From Amoebidium appalachense (taxonomy: Eukaryota; Ichthyosporea), in the NCBI GenBank assembly GCA_963693365.1, contig CAVNZM010000010.1, forward strand, positions 8,990,001 to 9,054,000: a DNA stretch of 64,000 bases, in the 5' to 3' direction. The notes under the pieces are model-generated. The model did no database searches. It saw nothing but the letters and a program-made list of their open reading frames with translations, and had not been told where the DNA came from. Below are positions 1 to 35,200 of the stretch, one piece after another (position 1 is the first letter of the stretch; every line of letters starts with the position of its first letter). The position numbers and the translations under genes were made by a program.

Positions 1-3
1 CAC

Positions 4-1844
4 CTGCGCCTTGTCTCCCTGCCCCGGGGCTATGGGGCAGCGCTTGCCCATAGGCAGGGAGTTATTGTCTGCCTGCTGGCAGGCCACAGGCAGGGTCAGG
101 TAGTAGTTGGCTGTGATGTCGCAGCCACTCACAAAGAACGTAAGCAGCTGCCGGCACACCCCCGTGTCTAGGGGCATGAGGTTGCAGGGCGCACTGACCG
201 CCCAATCACTGGTCTCGATGCCGGCATTTGATTGATTGAAGATCACACGGCCTGATGCGTCCTCGGGGATGGTATAGGGGGCCGGCAGGGTCAGGGCCAC
301 GACGACCTGGCTGAGGTTTTTGTTTTCCATGGCCTCCTCCTCGATACTGGCCACTACGGCCTGCAGACCGGCACCCTCATAGGCCACACTGCCCTGCGGT
401 GCATGGGTTAATGAAAATATCATGCAGAGAGGGTGTATGGTGCACGTGCGGGTATGCACACACATGGGCCCAGCCCGCTAAAGCATGAGCACGTGCATTA
501 CATCTATACATGTGCACGTGCATTACATCTATACATGTGCACGTGCATTACATCTATACATGTGCACGTGCTTTACATCTATACATGTGCACGTGCATTA
601 CATCTATACATGTGCACGTGCATTACATCTATACATGTGCACGTGCACCATGATGACGCCGAATGCACACACACTTGCATACCCCCCGAACCCAGCCACA
701 ACACACTATCACACTGCCGCTGCACGTGTACACCCTCTTCAAGCCTCACCGGGACACGCCATTCCCCAAACCTGCCCCCCTTCCCCCCCCCCCCCCCCCC
801 CCCCGCACCCCCCTCCCCGTCTCCCCCCAACCCACAAACCACCCCACCCCACCTTACCCAGACCCCCCCCCTCCCCTAAGCCAAACCCCTCCCCCCCCTC
901 CTCCCCCCTCCCCCCTTCCCAGACCCCCTCCCCTCCCCCCACCAGCACGCGGCATATCCCCCACCTGTGAGACTAGCCCCGTATTGTAGTCCACCTCGGC
1001 ATTCAACCGCCCAGACACCGTAGACGACCGCATGTAGGGCTGGTCTACGGGGCTATTAATAGTCGCCAGGGTTATGTATTCCTCGTACGTGGCCGTGGCC
1101 AGGCCATCATAGGCCGTCCTATTGTCTGTATCGCTCTGCACCACACTGCACAGGTTCAAACCCTCCCTTTTGCCGATGATGACAAATTGGGCATGGCACG
1201 TGGAGGCTGAGATGTACGTCTGGGGCCACGTGAGGATGTTTGGGTTGCTCAGCCACGTGCAGATGCCGTAGCTGAAGTCTAGAACACGCCGGTTGCCGTA
1301 CCACAGCCCAGCATAGAAGCGCATGGAAAGATCTCCATCTTGCACCTGTGGGAGAGGAGGGGTGGTTGGCATGGGGCACACGGTACGGGGTATGCACACC
1401 CACACAATATATGAGAGGGTTTGCACCGAGCACACAAACAGTATGCAGAAATGGCAGAGTCCGAAGTAGGCACGGGTGGAGGAGGAGGAGGAGGAGGAGG
1501 AGCAGGAGGAGGAGGAGGAGGAGGAGGAGGAGGAGGAGGAGGAGGAGGAGGAGGTGGTGGTGGTGGTGGTGGGGGGGGGGGGGGGCGCAGCAGTGATTGT
1601 GGCGCACGGAGAGGTGGATGGTGTGTGTGGATCGTGGCTGGAAGGGTGGAGAGAGGGAGGGCGGAGGGGTTGGGGGAAGAGGGAGGTGGTATGTGTATGT
1701 CTGTGCGTGTGTTTGGAAGGCGGGGAAGGGGTAAATTGAGTCCCAGAGTACGATGTACACATTCACGACGTACAAAGCAGTGCTACATTCAAAAAAAAGG
1801 GCACACGTAAAGAGTATGCACCCGGGGAGGGGAGCGGGGGGAGT

Positions 1845-1876
<32 letters not shown>

Positions 1877-2253
1877 GGGGGGAGGGGGGGATGCTTTTGT
1901 TTTTGGCTACAGTTGGTAATTTGAGTGCAGCAGGTTGTGAGATGCCCAACTCTGCCAACAACACTTCGGACACACACGGGAGGCAGACACTGTGTGCAGG
2001 CACATGCGTTGTGTAGGGGGGCAAGGGTGGCTGCAACTCTGTATGCAACTATTACTGAGCGAGTAGGTGTGTGTGCACACACGCAGGTTTAGTTGGTGTG
2101 CGTGCGTGCATGTGTGTGTGTGTTTGGGAGCGAGTGAATCTGCGTGTGCGTGCGCACGTGCTCGCGTCTGTGTGTGTGCGTATGTGGAGTGTGTGCATAT
2201 GTGTGTGTGTATGTGTGTGTGTGTGTGTTTGTGTGCGTGGGGATAGAGAAAGC

Positions 2254-2310
<57 letters not shown>

Positions 2311-2843
2311 GTGTGTGTGTGTGCATGGCCGGCGTGTGGCCGTCCATGTGCATGGCCTTTCAACATACACAAAGGTGGAGACAGGGTTCCCACATCTGTG
2401 GCCTTTTCAACCGCAAAACAAGATGCAAAGTGTGCCCAAATAGATCTATGTATGTGTGAAGGACTATGCAAGTGCAGATAGATGAATCCAAGTAATTATA
2501 TCAATCTGACTTTGGCTTTAGCTATCTAGTCGTCGTACCCTCACAGTGCATCCCTCGTGGTTGCCAGCGTATTTGCGTATGCGGCAAGCTCTGAACACAC
2601 ACACACACATGCGGTGAGCCCGCTTGCACCATACACACGTACTCGCGCGCGCGCACACACACACACACACACAGAGAGTGATAGAGTGTGTGTGGGAAGC
2701 AGCTGTACGCCACACTTGCACGAAGGTCCAGCCCCCACCACACACACATAGGCATACGGCGCGCACTGTGCCACCTACACACACAGCATGTGTATGTGTC
2801 TGTGTGCACACAGCATGTGTATGTGTCTGTGTGTGTGTATTAC

Positions 2844-2909
<66 letters not shown>

Positions 2910-2930
2910 GGACTCTTTCGCCCCTTTTCC

Positions 2931-2989
<59 letters not shown>

Positions 2990-4064
2990 CCCGCACACAC
3001 TTACACACACAGTGATATGCACACACACAAAGTTGAAGAAAGACAATGCCTTCGAATACACCATTGTGCCCTAGGTATCTATGTGTGGCTATAACATCAC
3101 AATATGTGAGAGAATGGTCCGTCCCAACAAATACATGGGCAAGCGTAGAAGTGTTGCACGCAACGAGAGCCTGTGACTGAATGATTCTTTGTTAATCGTT
3201 CATCAGTGTGGAAGATGTTTGTGTATCACTATGCACATTTGCAAGTGTGGATGTGTGTACAGTGTGCTTATGCTGCTTGCTTCGTGCGTATAAGAGTGTG
3301 TTTGTGTGCACGTGCATATGTCTGTGTGCAAGTGTATATGCACTGATGATGTGTGCGCGCAAGTCTATGTGCCAGCAGCACTTCTACATGCACCACAAAC
3401 CGCACAGCAACCCTGCAGTGTTCTTGGAGCACTTCTGTCTGCAACTATAGCTATGTATTTTCTAGTAATGTGGGTACCACCAGCCGGCCTGTGTCTGCGG
3501 TGAACATTGTACCATTACCCTTAATACCTCCGTGTCATGGCATTCTGTCCAGCTGTATCATCCGATGCATGTCAGCACCACGCCTATCCCCTTCACACCC
3601 TTACCCATGGTGGTGCGCTATTAGTTAGCCCCACGAACTCACCTCGGGCAGAAAGAAGTCCATCGTCATGTTTGCAGGCACAGTGTCGTATGGGGTGCCC
3701 CACGTACACAGTGACGCCTGCGTGTTCGTCTGCGGGTCGACGACCAACAGATAGAACTGGTCCAGGTAGAAAGCCCATGTTGTGGCATAGAACCCCACTC
3801 GCACACTGCTTGGGAACTGCACCACCGTGCCCGACCCCACACCTCGTATGACCACCGGCTTATTGATAACTATGGTACCTGTCTCGTAGTAGGTGCCAAA
3901 GTCTAGTGTGAGTATGTCGCCTGGGTTTGCTGCTGCTAGGGCCTGGCGTATTTGGTCTGTGCCACCGGCAGGCACGGGGCGCGTTATAGCGGCACAAGGC
4001 CACACCAAGAGAAAAGGAGGGCCCACGTGGCATATGCCCACGCGGGCCTGTAGGCCTGCACCAT
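4..4064 (-). CDS. Secreted beta-helix (pectate-lyase-like) protein, partial at left edge
   Basis: Three exons join in phase 0: 3643-4041 (133 codons), 965-1345 (127) and 4-393 (130). Each donor follows GAG or CAG and each acceptor is CAG. The first exon has the right-handed beta-helix signature: 'AAANPGDILTLDFGTYYE' followed by 'INKPVVIRG', as in pectin-lyase-like and periplasmic copper-binding beta-helix proteins. The second and third exons are Cys-containing with several N-glycosylation sequons and resemble nothing I recognise. The last visible bases (CAG then GTG at 4-1) look like another donor, so the gene continues leftward. The start is unresolved. The beta-helix frame has no ATG, while an ATG at 4064 opens a signal-peptide-like stretch (hydrophobic 'ATWALLFSWCGLVPL') in a different frame. 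A one-base indel or a very short intron would join them. The protein is probably extracellular and its substrate is unknown. The near-equal exon sizes suggest modular growth. Confidence 0.7.
491..640. repeat. 25-bp minisatellite, 6 copies
   Basis: Six tandem 25-bp units start at 491, 516, 541, 566, 591 and 616. They are identical except for one base in the fourth. Each unit contains the palindrome TGCACGTGCA at its junction. The array lies in the second intron of the beta-helix gene. A C-rich block (775-960) follows and forms the donor-proximal part of that intron on the minus strand. Confidence 0.9.
1346..3642. repeat. First intron of the beta-helix gene, filled with simple repeats
   Basis: The intron holds a (GGA)n/(GGT)n block at 1474-1575, a G run near 1848-1875, (GT)n then (GA)n at 2100-2310, and a (CA)/(GT)/(CA) succession at 2640-3010. 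The last is a (GT)n tract at 2846-2906 directly followed by (CA)n at 2935-2988, which would form a long hairpin. The non-repetitive part (3050-3640) shows no coding signal. Confidence 0.85.
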
Positions 4065-5502
4065 GGCACAGAGGTGTGGCGGTAAATATGTTTATATGAA
4101 GGAGTGCATGGTGAGGCTACTGAGTGCACGTACGCGCTAGACGAGCTCAGAGCGAGCTTATTTCGAAGTTGATAGTGTGTGTTTTCTGAAGCGAAGAGGA
4201 ACGCCTGATGCCAGGGTTTAGGGGGTGATACGTGCCACAGTGCACCAAACTGAATTGCACGGCCTATTAGGTCCAGATGAACTGTGCTAATAACGCAAAG
4301 AGGAGTTGTAAAGACTAAGATACTCGGAGAGTTCCGACTTGTGTCAGTAACAGGATTACAGGAAACAGAACCTCGCATACAAGTGGGTGATAACACTCCT
4401 CAAGTGTGGTTGCCTGGATGCACGGTTTTCAGTGACAGCCTGACTCGCCGGCTGATCACGGTGGTATGCAGTGGCAAACGCTACGCTCGTGCTGATTGGC
4501 AGAGCCGCTGCTCAGCGTTCCATTGGTCTTTATATGACTAATAAGAACTTTAGATGATTGGTGTAGTTTATCGGGAATGTGAGGAATGCCGCCTGCGCGT
4601 GAGATCATGATCACTGCTTTGATCGCTGCGGGTCGTCTCACACGTACTGACGGTGTGCACGCGCTGCGATGAACTTTACGTTCGCTGCAGACGGTTTCCT
4701 TACACTCTCGCGACCGCACGTGCATGCTTTCTGTCGCGGCGCCTCGACGGTTCGATAGAGTCCAGTGTTCGCTGAATGTGTAAGGAAAAATAAGGAGCCA
4801 TCTCAGTAGGTGGCAGGCGGGTCGTGCACTGCACAGTGCACACACTGCAGACGTCAGCTGCTGCACCGCAAATCATTTCGTGAGTAACCACGTCGTCAAG
4901 TCCGGCAGGGAACCTGTATATCCGGGCAACGTTACAGCCTAGTAGAACATACATCTATCCGGATCCGCCTCTCATGTCATTGACCGCAGCGCCATCTGCA
5001 GACCAGGTGTTGTACAGTAGAATTAAAACGCCAAAAGCAGCGCTAGGCCCATAGCTGTGGTTGTCAGGGTTTCGCTGGCACTGGCGATGTTGCCCGGGGA
5101 CTCGAGCTGAGGGACTGATCCGTAACCGTCTAAGAGAAAACCTGCGGGGGAGGGGAGGGAGGCCTAGGGGGGGCGAGGGCGGGGGGGGGGGGGGGGGGAA
5201 GGGGGGGCCGGTGGAGGGGGGAGGGACTACTAGTCTAAGTGTCGGTGTCACTGCCCACCGGCCACGCTCTCGCGGCTATATAATATATATATATAGAGTA
5301 ATTTGAGAGTGCTTGATGCATACGGTGGCCCATAATTTGTGGTCGTTTGTGACACACTTGTGTGAGCGGAGTACGGGTGAGTGCCCCGGCATAAACGGTT
5401 CAACGGTGTCAGTGGCATATTTGCCAGCGCGGTGTGTGAATTATAGCAGGCCGTGTCTTGTGTGTGTTTGTGTTTGTGTGCGTGTGGGCGTGTGTGCGTG
5501 TG

Positions 5503-5578
<76 letters not shown>

Positions 5579-7004
5579 TGTGTGCGTGCGTGCGTGTGTG
5601 TGTGCGTGTGTGTGCGTGTGTGTGTGTGTGGGTGTGTGGGTGTGCACACACACGAATGCGTTTATGACACAGTGTGCATAACTGCGCACACGCGCTTGTC
5701 TGTGCGTGTCTGTGTGTGCACGTGTGCGTGCCACGGTGCGCGTGCACGTGTGTGCTGCCAAACAGTGTATATGAGCTCAGACTGTCCGCGGCCTTGTGGC
5801 CTGCCCCCTGCGGCAGCGGCATGATCATCCCTTACCCGTCTTCCGAGGCTTGTCTCTCCTACCTGCCTCACCTAGCTCAGTTACTGCTGTGGCTGAGGCT
5901 TACATAGTGCCGACTCCGGGAGGTAGTCTCCATTGCTATGTACCCACTGGCTTACGTAAGTGGCCGGGCACTACTACGCCGCGGAACCATACAAGGTCTA
6001 CCACCTACTGAGGCGGTGTCTCCTTTCTTTTTTTTTTTTCTTTTTTTTTTTTTTTTACTTAAAAGGGACGTAGATGTTAAACGTCGCACGTGCGGCAACA
6101 CGTCAGTACTAGTACGTGTTAGATACAAGGTATGTTAGAGAGCCGCAGGGAGACAGCACTCACACCAGGCGCAAGGAGGCTCCAAAAACCGCCTTGCTGA
6201 GCCGCCGAGAATCAGGCAGGGTTTGATTCGTTCGGAACCGGCCGGCACTGGCATATCTGGCAGGCAGCCAAACGAATGCTTGCAAACGCCAGCACATGGC
6301 GAAGACTATTTTAAGACTACAGGCATGGCTTTATTTATACTTTTCACCAGGTGCTTGCTTGATGGACAAGGGGCAAGGAGTCAAGGACTCGTCACTGTGC
6401 ACAAGTTTCGACCGCGATATCATGAGGCTGAGGGCAGGGCCGTGCTGAGGACGGTCAAATGTCAATTACACACCCTGGCACTTTAACCTACTTTACCTAA
6501 ACTACCACGTCTCTGATTGGCTGGCCATGTGTCAAAGTCAATGCCGATTGGTTCTTTTGCGCGCGCAACAATTTCAAGTGTGATCCGATCATATGTCTGG
6601 CAAAACCAGAGGGCTGGATGGAGGCCCTGGAGGCTGGGAGAGTGTGATAGCACCGAATCATTACATAGGCATTCAGAGGCTACATGCTCCCTTACACTGA
6701 AAGGTAGAGCTGGCCTATTAGCCTGTTAGCAAAACATTGGACATTCTGGTCTCAGGAAGGATTAAGTAGTGGTGTCAGCGAGACCCCAGGAGTGAAAGCT
6801 ATTACTGCAAGGCCACTTCGTTCAGCCCTCGGAGGCCCTCCACTTAGCACAGGCGCCCCAACACTGCGTGCACTAAGAGCAGATGTAACTATAACTGAGC
6901 CACTGTCTCTGTGTTTCCAGCCATACCTTAGAATAGGTCAGCCCTCTCCTCTTTAACATAATTCCACACACGACAATGATGAGGATGCAGGCTAGGTGAC
7001 GGCT
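4065..7004. other. Intergenic region between divergent genes
   Basis: This separates the beta-helix gene (minus) from the PGAP1-like gene (plus). It contains a TA-rich stretch at 5278-5296, a G-rich run at 5170-5225, the (GTGC)n array, and a T-rich run at 6029-6056. CCAAT-type boxes (ATTGG) occur near 6513 and 6547. I see no ORF with protein-like composition; 6100-6990 is unique-looking sequence with no recognised gene. Confidence 0.6.
5461..5660. repeat. (GTGC)n / (GT)n microsatellite
   Basis: About 20 uninterrupted tetranucleotide GTGC units lie at 5502-5580, flanked on both sides by (GT)n. It is simple sequence only. Confidence 0.95.
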
Positions 7005-28755
<21,751 letters not shown>

Positions 28756-30393
28756 CACGTGTGCCCCCCCCAGTCAAACATGCACGTGGATGCGACCACA
28801 TTATCTGCACACTTGCTCTCTTACTCAGTCCCATATTCGCACATTCATATAATCTGCTCGTATGCACACCACACAGGCATTCTCCTTTTGGTAGTTCTTC
28901 CCCCCCTTTTTCTTTCCTTTTTTTTTTTTTTTTTTTTTTTTTTTTGCGCGCGCAGTGCACGGCGTTTTATGTATTTTCGCACTCCTCTGTGGCATGGTCG
29001 TGAGGTGGTGGCCTATCGAAAGTTCCAGGGGAGGTTGGCTTTTTCTTGTTTTCCCATTTTGCATAACAGACGCATTGGGCAAACACAAAGATTTTTGTAA
29101 GCACGTACACATTTTATAACACAACAGACACCAACACATGCACCACCACACACACACAAACCACCCGTCCTGACACACAAGCAAGGCATGCATACGCACA
29201 GCCCACACGTAAGTGCACGGTGTACGTCTCTTCCTGTGGTTGACATGTGTGCCGGACATAGGGACGAAAAACATTCTGAATGTATTGCCCACCCTGTCTG
29301 ATACACAGGTGATACTTGATATTTGGACGCATGGCTATATGTAAGTGCTCTTGTGATATAGACACATGTGCGATATGTGATGTTTACATAGGCGAAGGCA
29401 GCATGTTTATTTGTTAATATGAAGATATGCATTTTAAGAGCTGCAAGTACGCAGCAGGGAGTAACCGGGGCACAAACAAGGAATCGTTACGGGTAGCAGG
29501 GTGGCCCGGCAGCCACTGTTTTAAGCGTTTGAATAAAAACAGTTGCGCCCAAGCCTGGTTAGCCGTAAGGCTTCAACAATTGATGCTGGTGCTTGCACCA
29601 TCGTTTGAAACTGGTTTGCTTTCCGTCGCTGCCTAAGCTAAGACGTGTGTGTTGTGGAAGGCATAAACCTGGTCACACACGCATATATGTGGCCTGCACA
29701 CCATACACATATGTACTGCACAACCCCATCGTGCCCACGATTGTGGTGTACGTACGTGCATGGCATTGCATGCGCTATGCTTATATTTATGCCCACCAAG
29801 TCTTTGCTGGGCCAGCTTCACACGCACAAACCATTCCAGGTAAGAAGACCACAAGCATCGAGCTCAGGCACGTTTTATTTACAATTCACTGGAACCAGTC
29901 CGTGTATACCAGCTATATTAATGCCTGGCAAAGTTTTGCAACTGCAGATGTACATGTGTGCCCACAAATGGATCTGATCAATGCGGTTGTGTAAAGTTCA
30001 ACTTGGTACGTACGGTGGCATATTGAATACAAGTAGGTCTGTGCGCCGGCTGTCGCCGGCGCCAAAACATAACGAAACAGTTATTGATGTTGGGTTGTGT
30101 GGTTGTTACCACTCCCCCCTCCCCCCCCGCCCCTCCCCCCCCCCTGCCTGCCCCCCCCACCTCACACTTTCCCCCCTCCCCTCCCTGGCCCTTTGGCCTC
30201 ACGCTCCCCCCCCCCCCGGCCCCCCCCCCCCCCCCCCCCCCAATCCTGCAGTTGCCGGATCTGCCAAATGTTATGACCCTTTTCCCTTTCATTTAACCCC
30301 CCTCCCCCCACTCCCCCCCCCTCCCCCCCCCCCCCCCCCCCTTCTTTCTGGCCCCCCTCCCACGGGGCACCCTGGGCAGTGGCGGCGGTAGCA

Positions 30394-30442
<49 letters not shown>

Positions 30443-30827
30443 TCGAAATTGCAAAGTGAGGTAATGGGTATGAGCAAATTATGTGGGAAGTGATGGGAGT
30501 GGGGCCAGCCCAAATAAGTTAAATTCATTTATTTTGCCAGAAGGAGGCAGCCTGTATGGCAACTATGAACAGCTAAGTAGGTAAACCTACCCCTCCCCCC
30601 TTCCCCCCCTTCCGCCTTCCCCTCCCCCTTAGAAACCCCCCGCCCCCTCCCCCCAGCTACCCCCCTCCCCCCCCCACTTTTTTTTTTTAATTATTTTGCC
30701 AACCCCCCCCCCCCTCCCCCCTCCCCCTGCTGCCCCCTGTGTCCTTCATGTCAAGGACCTGAATATTTATGACATGGTGCACGTGGTACCAAAAGCAGTG
30801 AATGGTGGTGTGTTGTGATTAATGTAA
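28756..30827. other. Intergenic sequence after the PGAP1-like gene
   Basis: This holds a T run at 28918-28945 and unremarkable sequence to about 30100. C-rich tracts then extend to 30740, including a C run near 30392-30440. No coding region was recognised on either strand. Confidence 0.6.
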
Positions 30828-31710
30828 TCAGGGGGGTTGAAGATTATTGCGAATGTAGGGAGAAACGACATTGACGGTGTAGGCAATGGCATTTGCAGAA
30901 ATGTCATTTTCATGTACACAGATAAGTATGTGTCTACGTGTGCGGACACGGCCTAGTGCCACATAGAGTTGACCGTGAGCAAACACAGGAGTACGTAAAT
31001 ACAAACCGCAGACGTCGAGGGTTTGGCCTTGGGATTTGTTAATGGTGAGTCCGTAGGCAAGCTTTAAAGGATACTGTTTTCTATTCACTGTTACACCTCG
31101 GGTTGGTTGAAATTGGAAGGTAAATCTAGGTATGAGAACAGACTCGACAGATCCTAAGGAATCAACTATGCGGTCGCAACGAATGTAGTAATTGTATAGT
31201 TCCCTTATGATTAGTTTTGTGCCATTGACCAATTGGTGGTGGATGGAGAGGTTTCGCATGAGCATAACTACAGCACCTACCTTGAAAACGAATTTATGGT
31301 CAGGTATTCCTGGGTGGTGCACTGACGCCAAGAAGTCTTCCGTGAAAATGTTGTCATTGCAGGTATCAAAGCTTAGTTTTGTAATTGGTTCACCAGGTAT
31401 TTTATCCAAAATGGCGGCGTTGATTGAATCGACCATCTCATGTGTGGGTGCCAAAATAGCACTTCTATACATGTTTTGAGGCTGAGTAAGTACAGCTTCA
31501 GGATAGACAAAGTCTATGACGTCCTGCAACGAAGTGGTGGTAGGAAAGAGTTCTGGAGAGAGTTGGATTTTGTTGACAACTGCCTCAGGATCGGTAGCGT
31601 GTGGGAAAGCCGTTTTCGGAAGTTTGTCTTCCCCTAAGTTGAGGACTGCATTAGCATAGTCGGGATCTGAAGCATTTCGCATGGAAGTATGGATGTCCTC
31701 TCGGTTGTGA
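30828..31710 (-). pseudogene. PIF1/Helitron-type helicase, C-terminal fragment
   Basis: An open frame of about 290 residues matches the C-terminal half of PIF1-like DNA helicases as found in Helitrons. Conserved pieces are 'FKVGAVVMLMRNLSIHHQLV' with the following 'NGTKLI' block, 'LKLAYGLTINKSQGQTLD' and 'HGQLYVALGRVR' (helicase motifs V-VI region). The Walker A and B half is absent. Homology begins near 'IHTSMRN' at about 31.7 kb, where the plus-strand unknown gene starts, so this is probably a transposon breakpoint. No Rep/HUH domain or terminal hairpin was seen. A host PIF1 gene is less likely because the N-terminal half is missing and the neighbourhood is transposon-rich. Confidence 0.8.
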
Positions 31711-32071
31711 TGCTTCCCACCAACCTTAAGCCCGGTGAGAGGCACACCGCTGCTATGGTCAAGGGCAGGAACACCACCATGTGCCTGAATGCCACGAACA
31801 ACGCCGAACCCAACATGCAGATCGTCGTCATGGTGTTCAACAACGAGAAGGACCCCAAGTACTTGGAGATGGCCAAGGGGTTTACGCTGTTTACTCGAGG
31901 CAAAGAGAACCAGTCTCAGGTATGGGGGGGGGGGGTTTGCTCGGAATATCCCCTCAGCGGTATATCATGATCACGTACATAGATGTCGGGTGGTGACTAT
32001 ATATCAGGGTTTACTTTCTCTACGAGACACCATAAAGACTACAAGGAGAAATCAATTAGTTGGGGTTCCCC

Positions 32072-32126
<55 letters not shown>

Positions 32127-32158
32127 GGGCTCCCCTCGGGACACTCGGTATCAGCTGG

Positions 32159-32221
<63 letters not shown>

Positions 32222-32223
32222 CG

Positions 32224-35200
32224 CTATAATTTTGTAGTGATGTGTTTCTCAAGCCAATCAATACATCTAATAAACAGGTCGTAGTTACGCGTGTTTAGTA
32301 TAAAATCAAGGATGTTGTAATTTACAGGTAGGCTATCTTTCTGGGTGTCTGTTGTGAATGTGACGTGTGTGTGTTGCGGTATTATGTGGTCTATCAAACT
32401 ACATTTGGCGATACATGACCGGTTAAACTGGTGTGTGTGTGTGTTGTTTGGGCATGCAAATGATGCCACCTTATACTTATTAGATCTCCACTGTATAGCA
32501 CGTGTACAGTAAAAGCGTGGTAATTGATCAATAATACCATCAGCTAGAGAAAGACCAGTTCTACAGGAAGGTAATATGTATTTAGGTGTTATACACTTGC
32601 GAGTGCCATATTTGGCAATATGGTTGAGGCGGTCAGTATATATAAAACGAGACATAAGGCTTAGTTTTTCAAGGTGTATGCTTTCATCGGGTCTAGTGTC
32701 GTGTGGTATCTTTTTCCATTTGTTATATTGCGTGATTATCTTGTGATTGTGTACATGTTTAATAAGTAAGTGGCAGTCCAAAGTCACACACACACTATTG
32801 CGGGGTTTATTTGTATTTGTGCCCAGGGGAGAAGGGGAGAGAGAGGGGAGGAAAGAGGGGAGAGGTGAGGAGGGGACAGGTCGGATAGAGAAGAGAGGGT
32901 GGGAGGGCAAATACTTCTTTAAGCGGCTTATGTGCTTATTGAATTTCAGCGCGAGATAGGATACTCTAGCAGCTATTGGGACCAGACCATATATCGAGAG
33001 CGTTACAGGCCCAGGTTTACAACAGTTGTTAGATAGAAAGGAGGCAACTTCTGCTTCAAGGAAATTTGCCAAGGGTTTAAGCGCTCTAGTTCTCTCTTTC
33101 TTGATCCAAGCGGCGAGAAGGGGTAAACCATATTCACATGCCGGGAAGACAAAAGTGCGAATAAATGTAAGTCTAATAGACGGATGGAGGGGTGTGTCTT
33201 TAAAAATATTAGCCGAGAAGAAAGCTAACCGCTTACGAGCCAACTCTACCCTCTTTTCGACCATATGGGGAAACATAACACCAACAGAATCAACCGGAAC
33301 ACCAAGATATTTGTATTCTGGAACTATAGGTACAGGTTTAGATGATAATGTAAATGTGTGTAAATTGTTAGCTATATCAGGTACAAGAACACCACATTTG
33401 TCTATGTTAAGGATCATAAGGTTTGCCTTGCACCACTCTGACACTACATCGAACAATCTTTGCAGGCGTCTAGGGGTACGGGCAAGGAGGGACAGATCAT
33501 CAGCATAGAGAAGTGCAGGCGGAAAGTTATTAATAGGGTCATCGTTTTCGGCGTAAATCTTGACAGCCAAATCATCTATAAATAGGTTAAACAAAAAGGG
33601 GCTAAGCAATGAACCCTGCAAGAGACCTCTAGTACGAGCAAAACCATATGAAAGATGCCCATTAACCACAGCTCTACCATAGGTTTGAGACAAGAGTGCT
33701 TCTAACAGAACACCAATGCAGTGTGGTACACCCCGTGCAGCAAGCAAAATTTCCCATAGGAGACCAGGGGAGACAGAATCGTAAGCAGTTTTCCAATCAA
33801 TAAAGCCAACATATTGTGCACCAACTTGCATAGAATCGTGCAGTGCCATTATTTGAACATAACATGAATTGTTTTTACGAAAAGCGGATTGGCATGTGTG
33901 TATGTGAAGAATAGATTGAAACCTAGGGTGATGTGCAAATAACCTAAGTAAGCAAGCTTCAAAGAATCTACGAACAACCTGGGTTAGTGTAATGGGGCGA
34001 AAGGATGATATGGGGCCCTCAGAGTCCTTCTTAACTATGGGGATCACTAAGGTATCTAACCAAGATGACGGGACATGTCCACATTTAACACACCAAGAAA
34101 AGAGAGAGCTTAACATGATAGTAAGATCAGGTTTAATAGCACGATCACTTTCCTTTTGTGGGTAGGAGGGAACAAGGATTTTAAGAAACCCAGCAGGGAG
34201 TCCATCAGGTCCACAAGACTTACTAGAGCTATAACTAGATATCACAGACCATATGGCATCGGGACTGAAAAAGGGGAGGATCGATTCTATGGGGATAGAT
34301 GGGTCTACAGGCCACACAATAGGTTTCTGAGCGGGGGTCCTATCTTTAAACAGTTCCGAGAAATACTTATCAGAGTCTATGAGGGGGTCTCCAGTGGTAT
34401 CACCAATAATACGAGCAGGGGGGCCAAATCGATTCATACTAGCAAGCCGGCGCAAGCTTTCCTTTTGAGACAGGGGTTCACCTAGTCTAGCGGGAGTGGT
34501 GTTTGGTAACAAGAGAGCATCGGGATATTCCTTCCTACCACCGCCAGCATAATCACCGAGATCTATCAAATCATCAACAATAAAGTTAGTGCATGTATCT
34601 AGTACGAGATGTGAATCTGGCCTGGCTTGTGCAGATTCTAATAGGCGCATATATATAGGGTGTTTCGTAGCATAGCATACACATACATCAACTCTACTCC
34701 ACTGTGACTTAAGCTGGGATAGACGGAGGCGAAAGGTGGGAGGGGGAGGGGGGAGCAGATCAAGGGAGATCTTAGGTAGGAAAAGGATAGGAGAGTGGTC
34801 AGATGACCTAGAGAGGTTAGGAGGGAGAGAGAGTTTTGACATGGTTGATGGCCAAAAGGCCACTCCCCAGTCGGTGTTGTGGGCATGGGATATTTGAGGG
34901 AACCGCAAAGTGTGACTTTGGACATACCTTGCTAAAGGGATAGCACGCTCCGGGGGCTTAGATGGGTACCCGACACTCACTTGCAGTGTGTCTGTGTGGT
35001 GGAGTCGCGTGTTAAAATCACCTAAAATAACAGTGGACATTGGTAACTGTGACAACTCGTGAGTCAATTCGACAACCGACATAGATGGTGGGTAATATAC
35101 AAAAGTAAAAACATTAGAAAGAAACTCTATAGAAACCGAGAATTCCGTTTTTGCTACCGGTTTGCACTTCACTCTCACGTGTGGTGCGGCAAGTACAATA

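Noticed and set aside
1476-1596. Poly-Glu / poly-Gly / poly-Arg frames as a low-complexity protein
   Set aside because: They are the three frames of a (GGA)n/(GGT)n tract lying inside an intron of the beta-helix gene.
30828-31710. Host PIF1 helicase gene
   Set aside because: The ATPase half with Walker motifs is missing, no introns or upstream exons were found, and transposons surround it.
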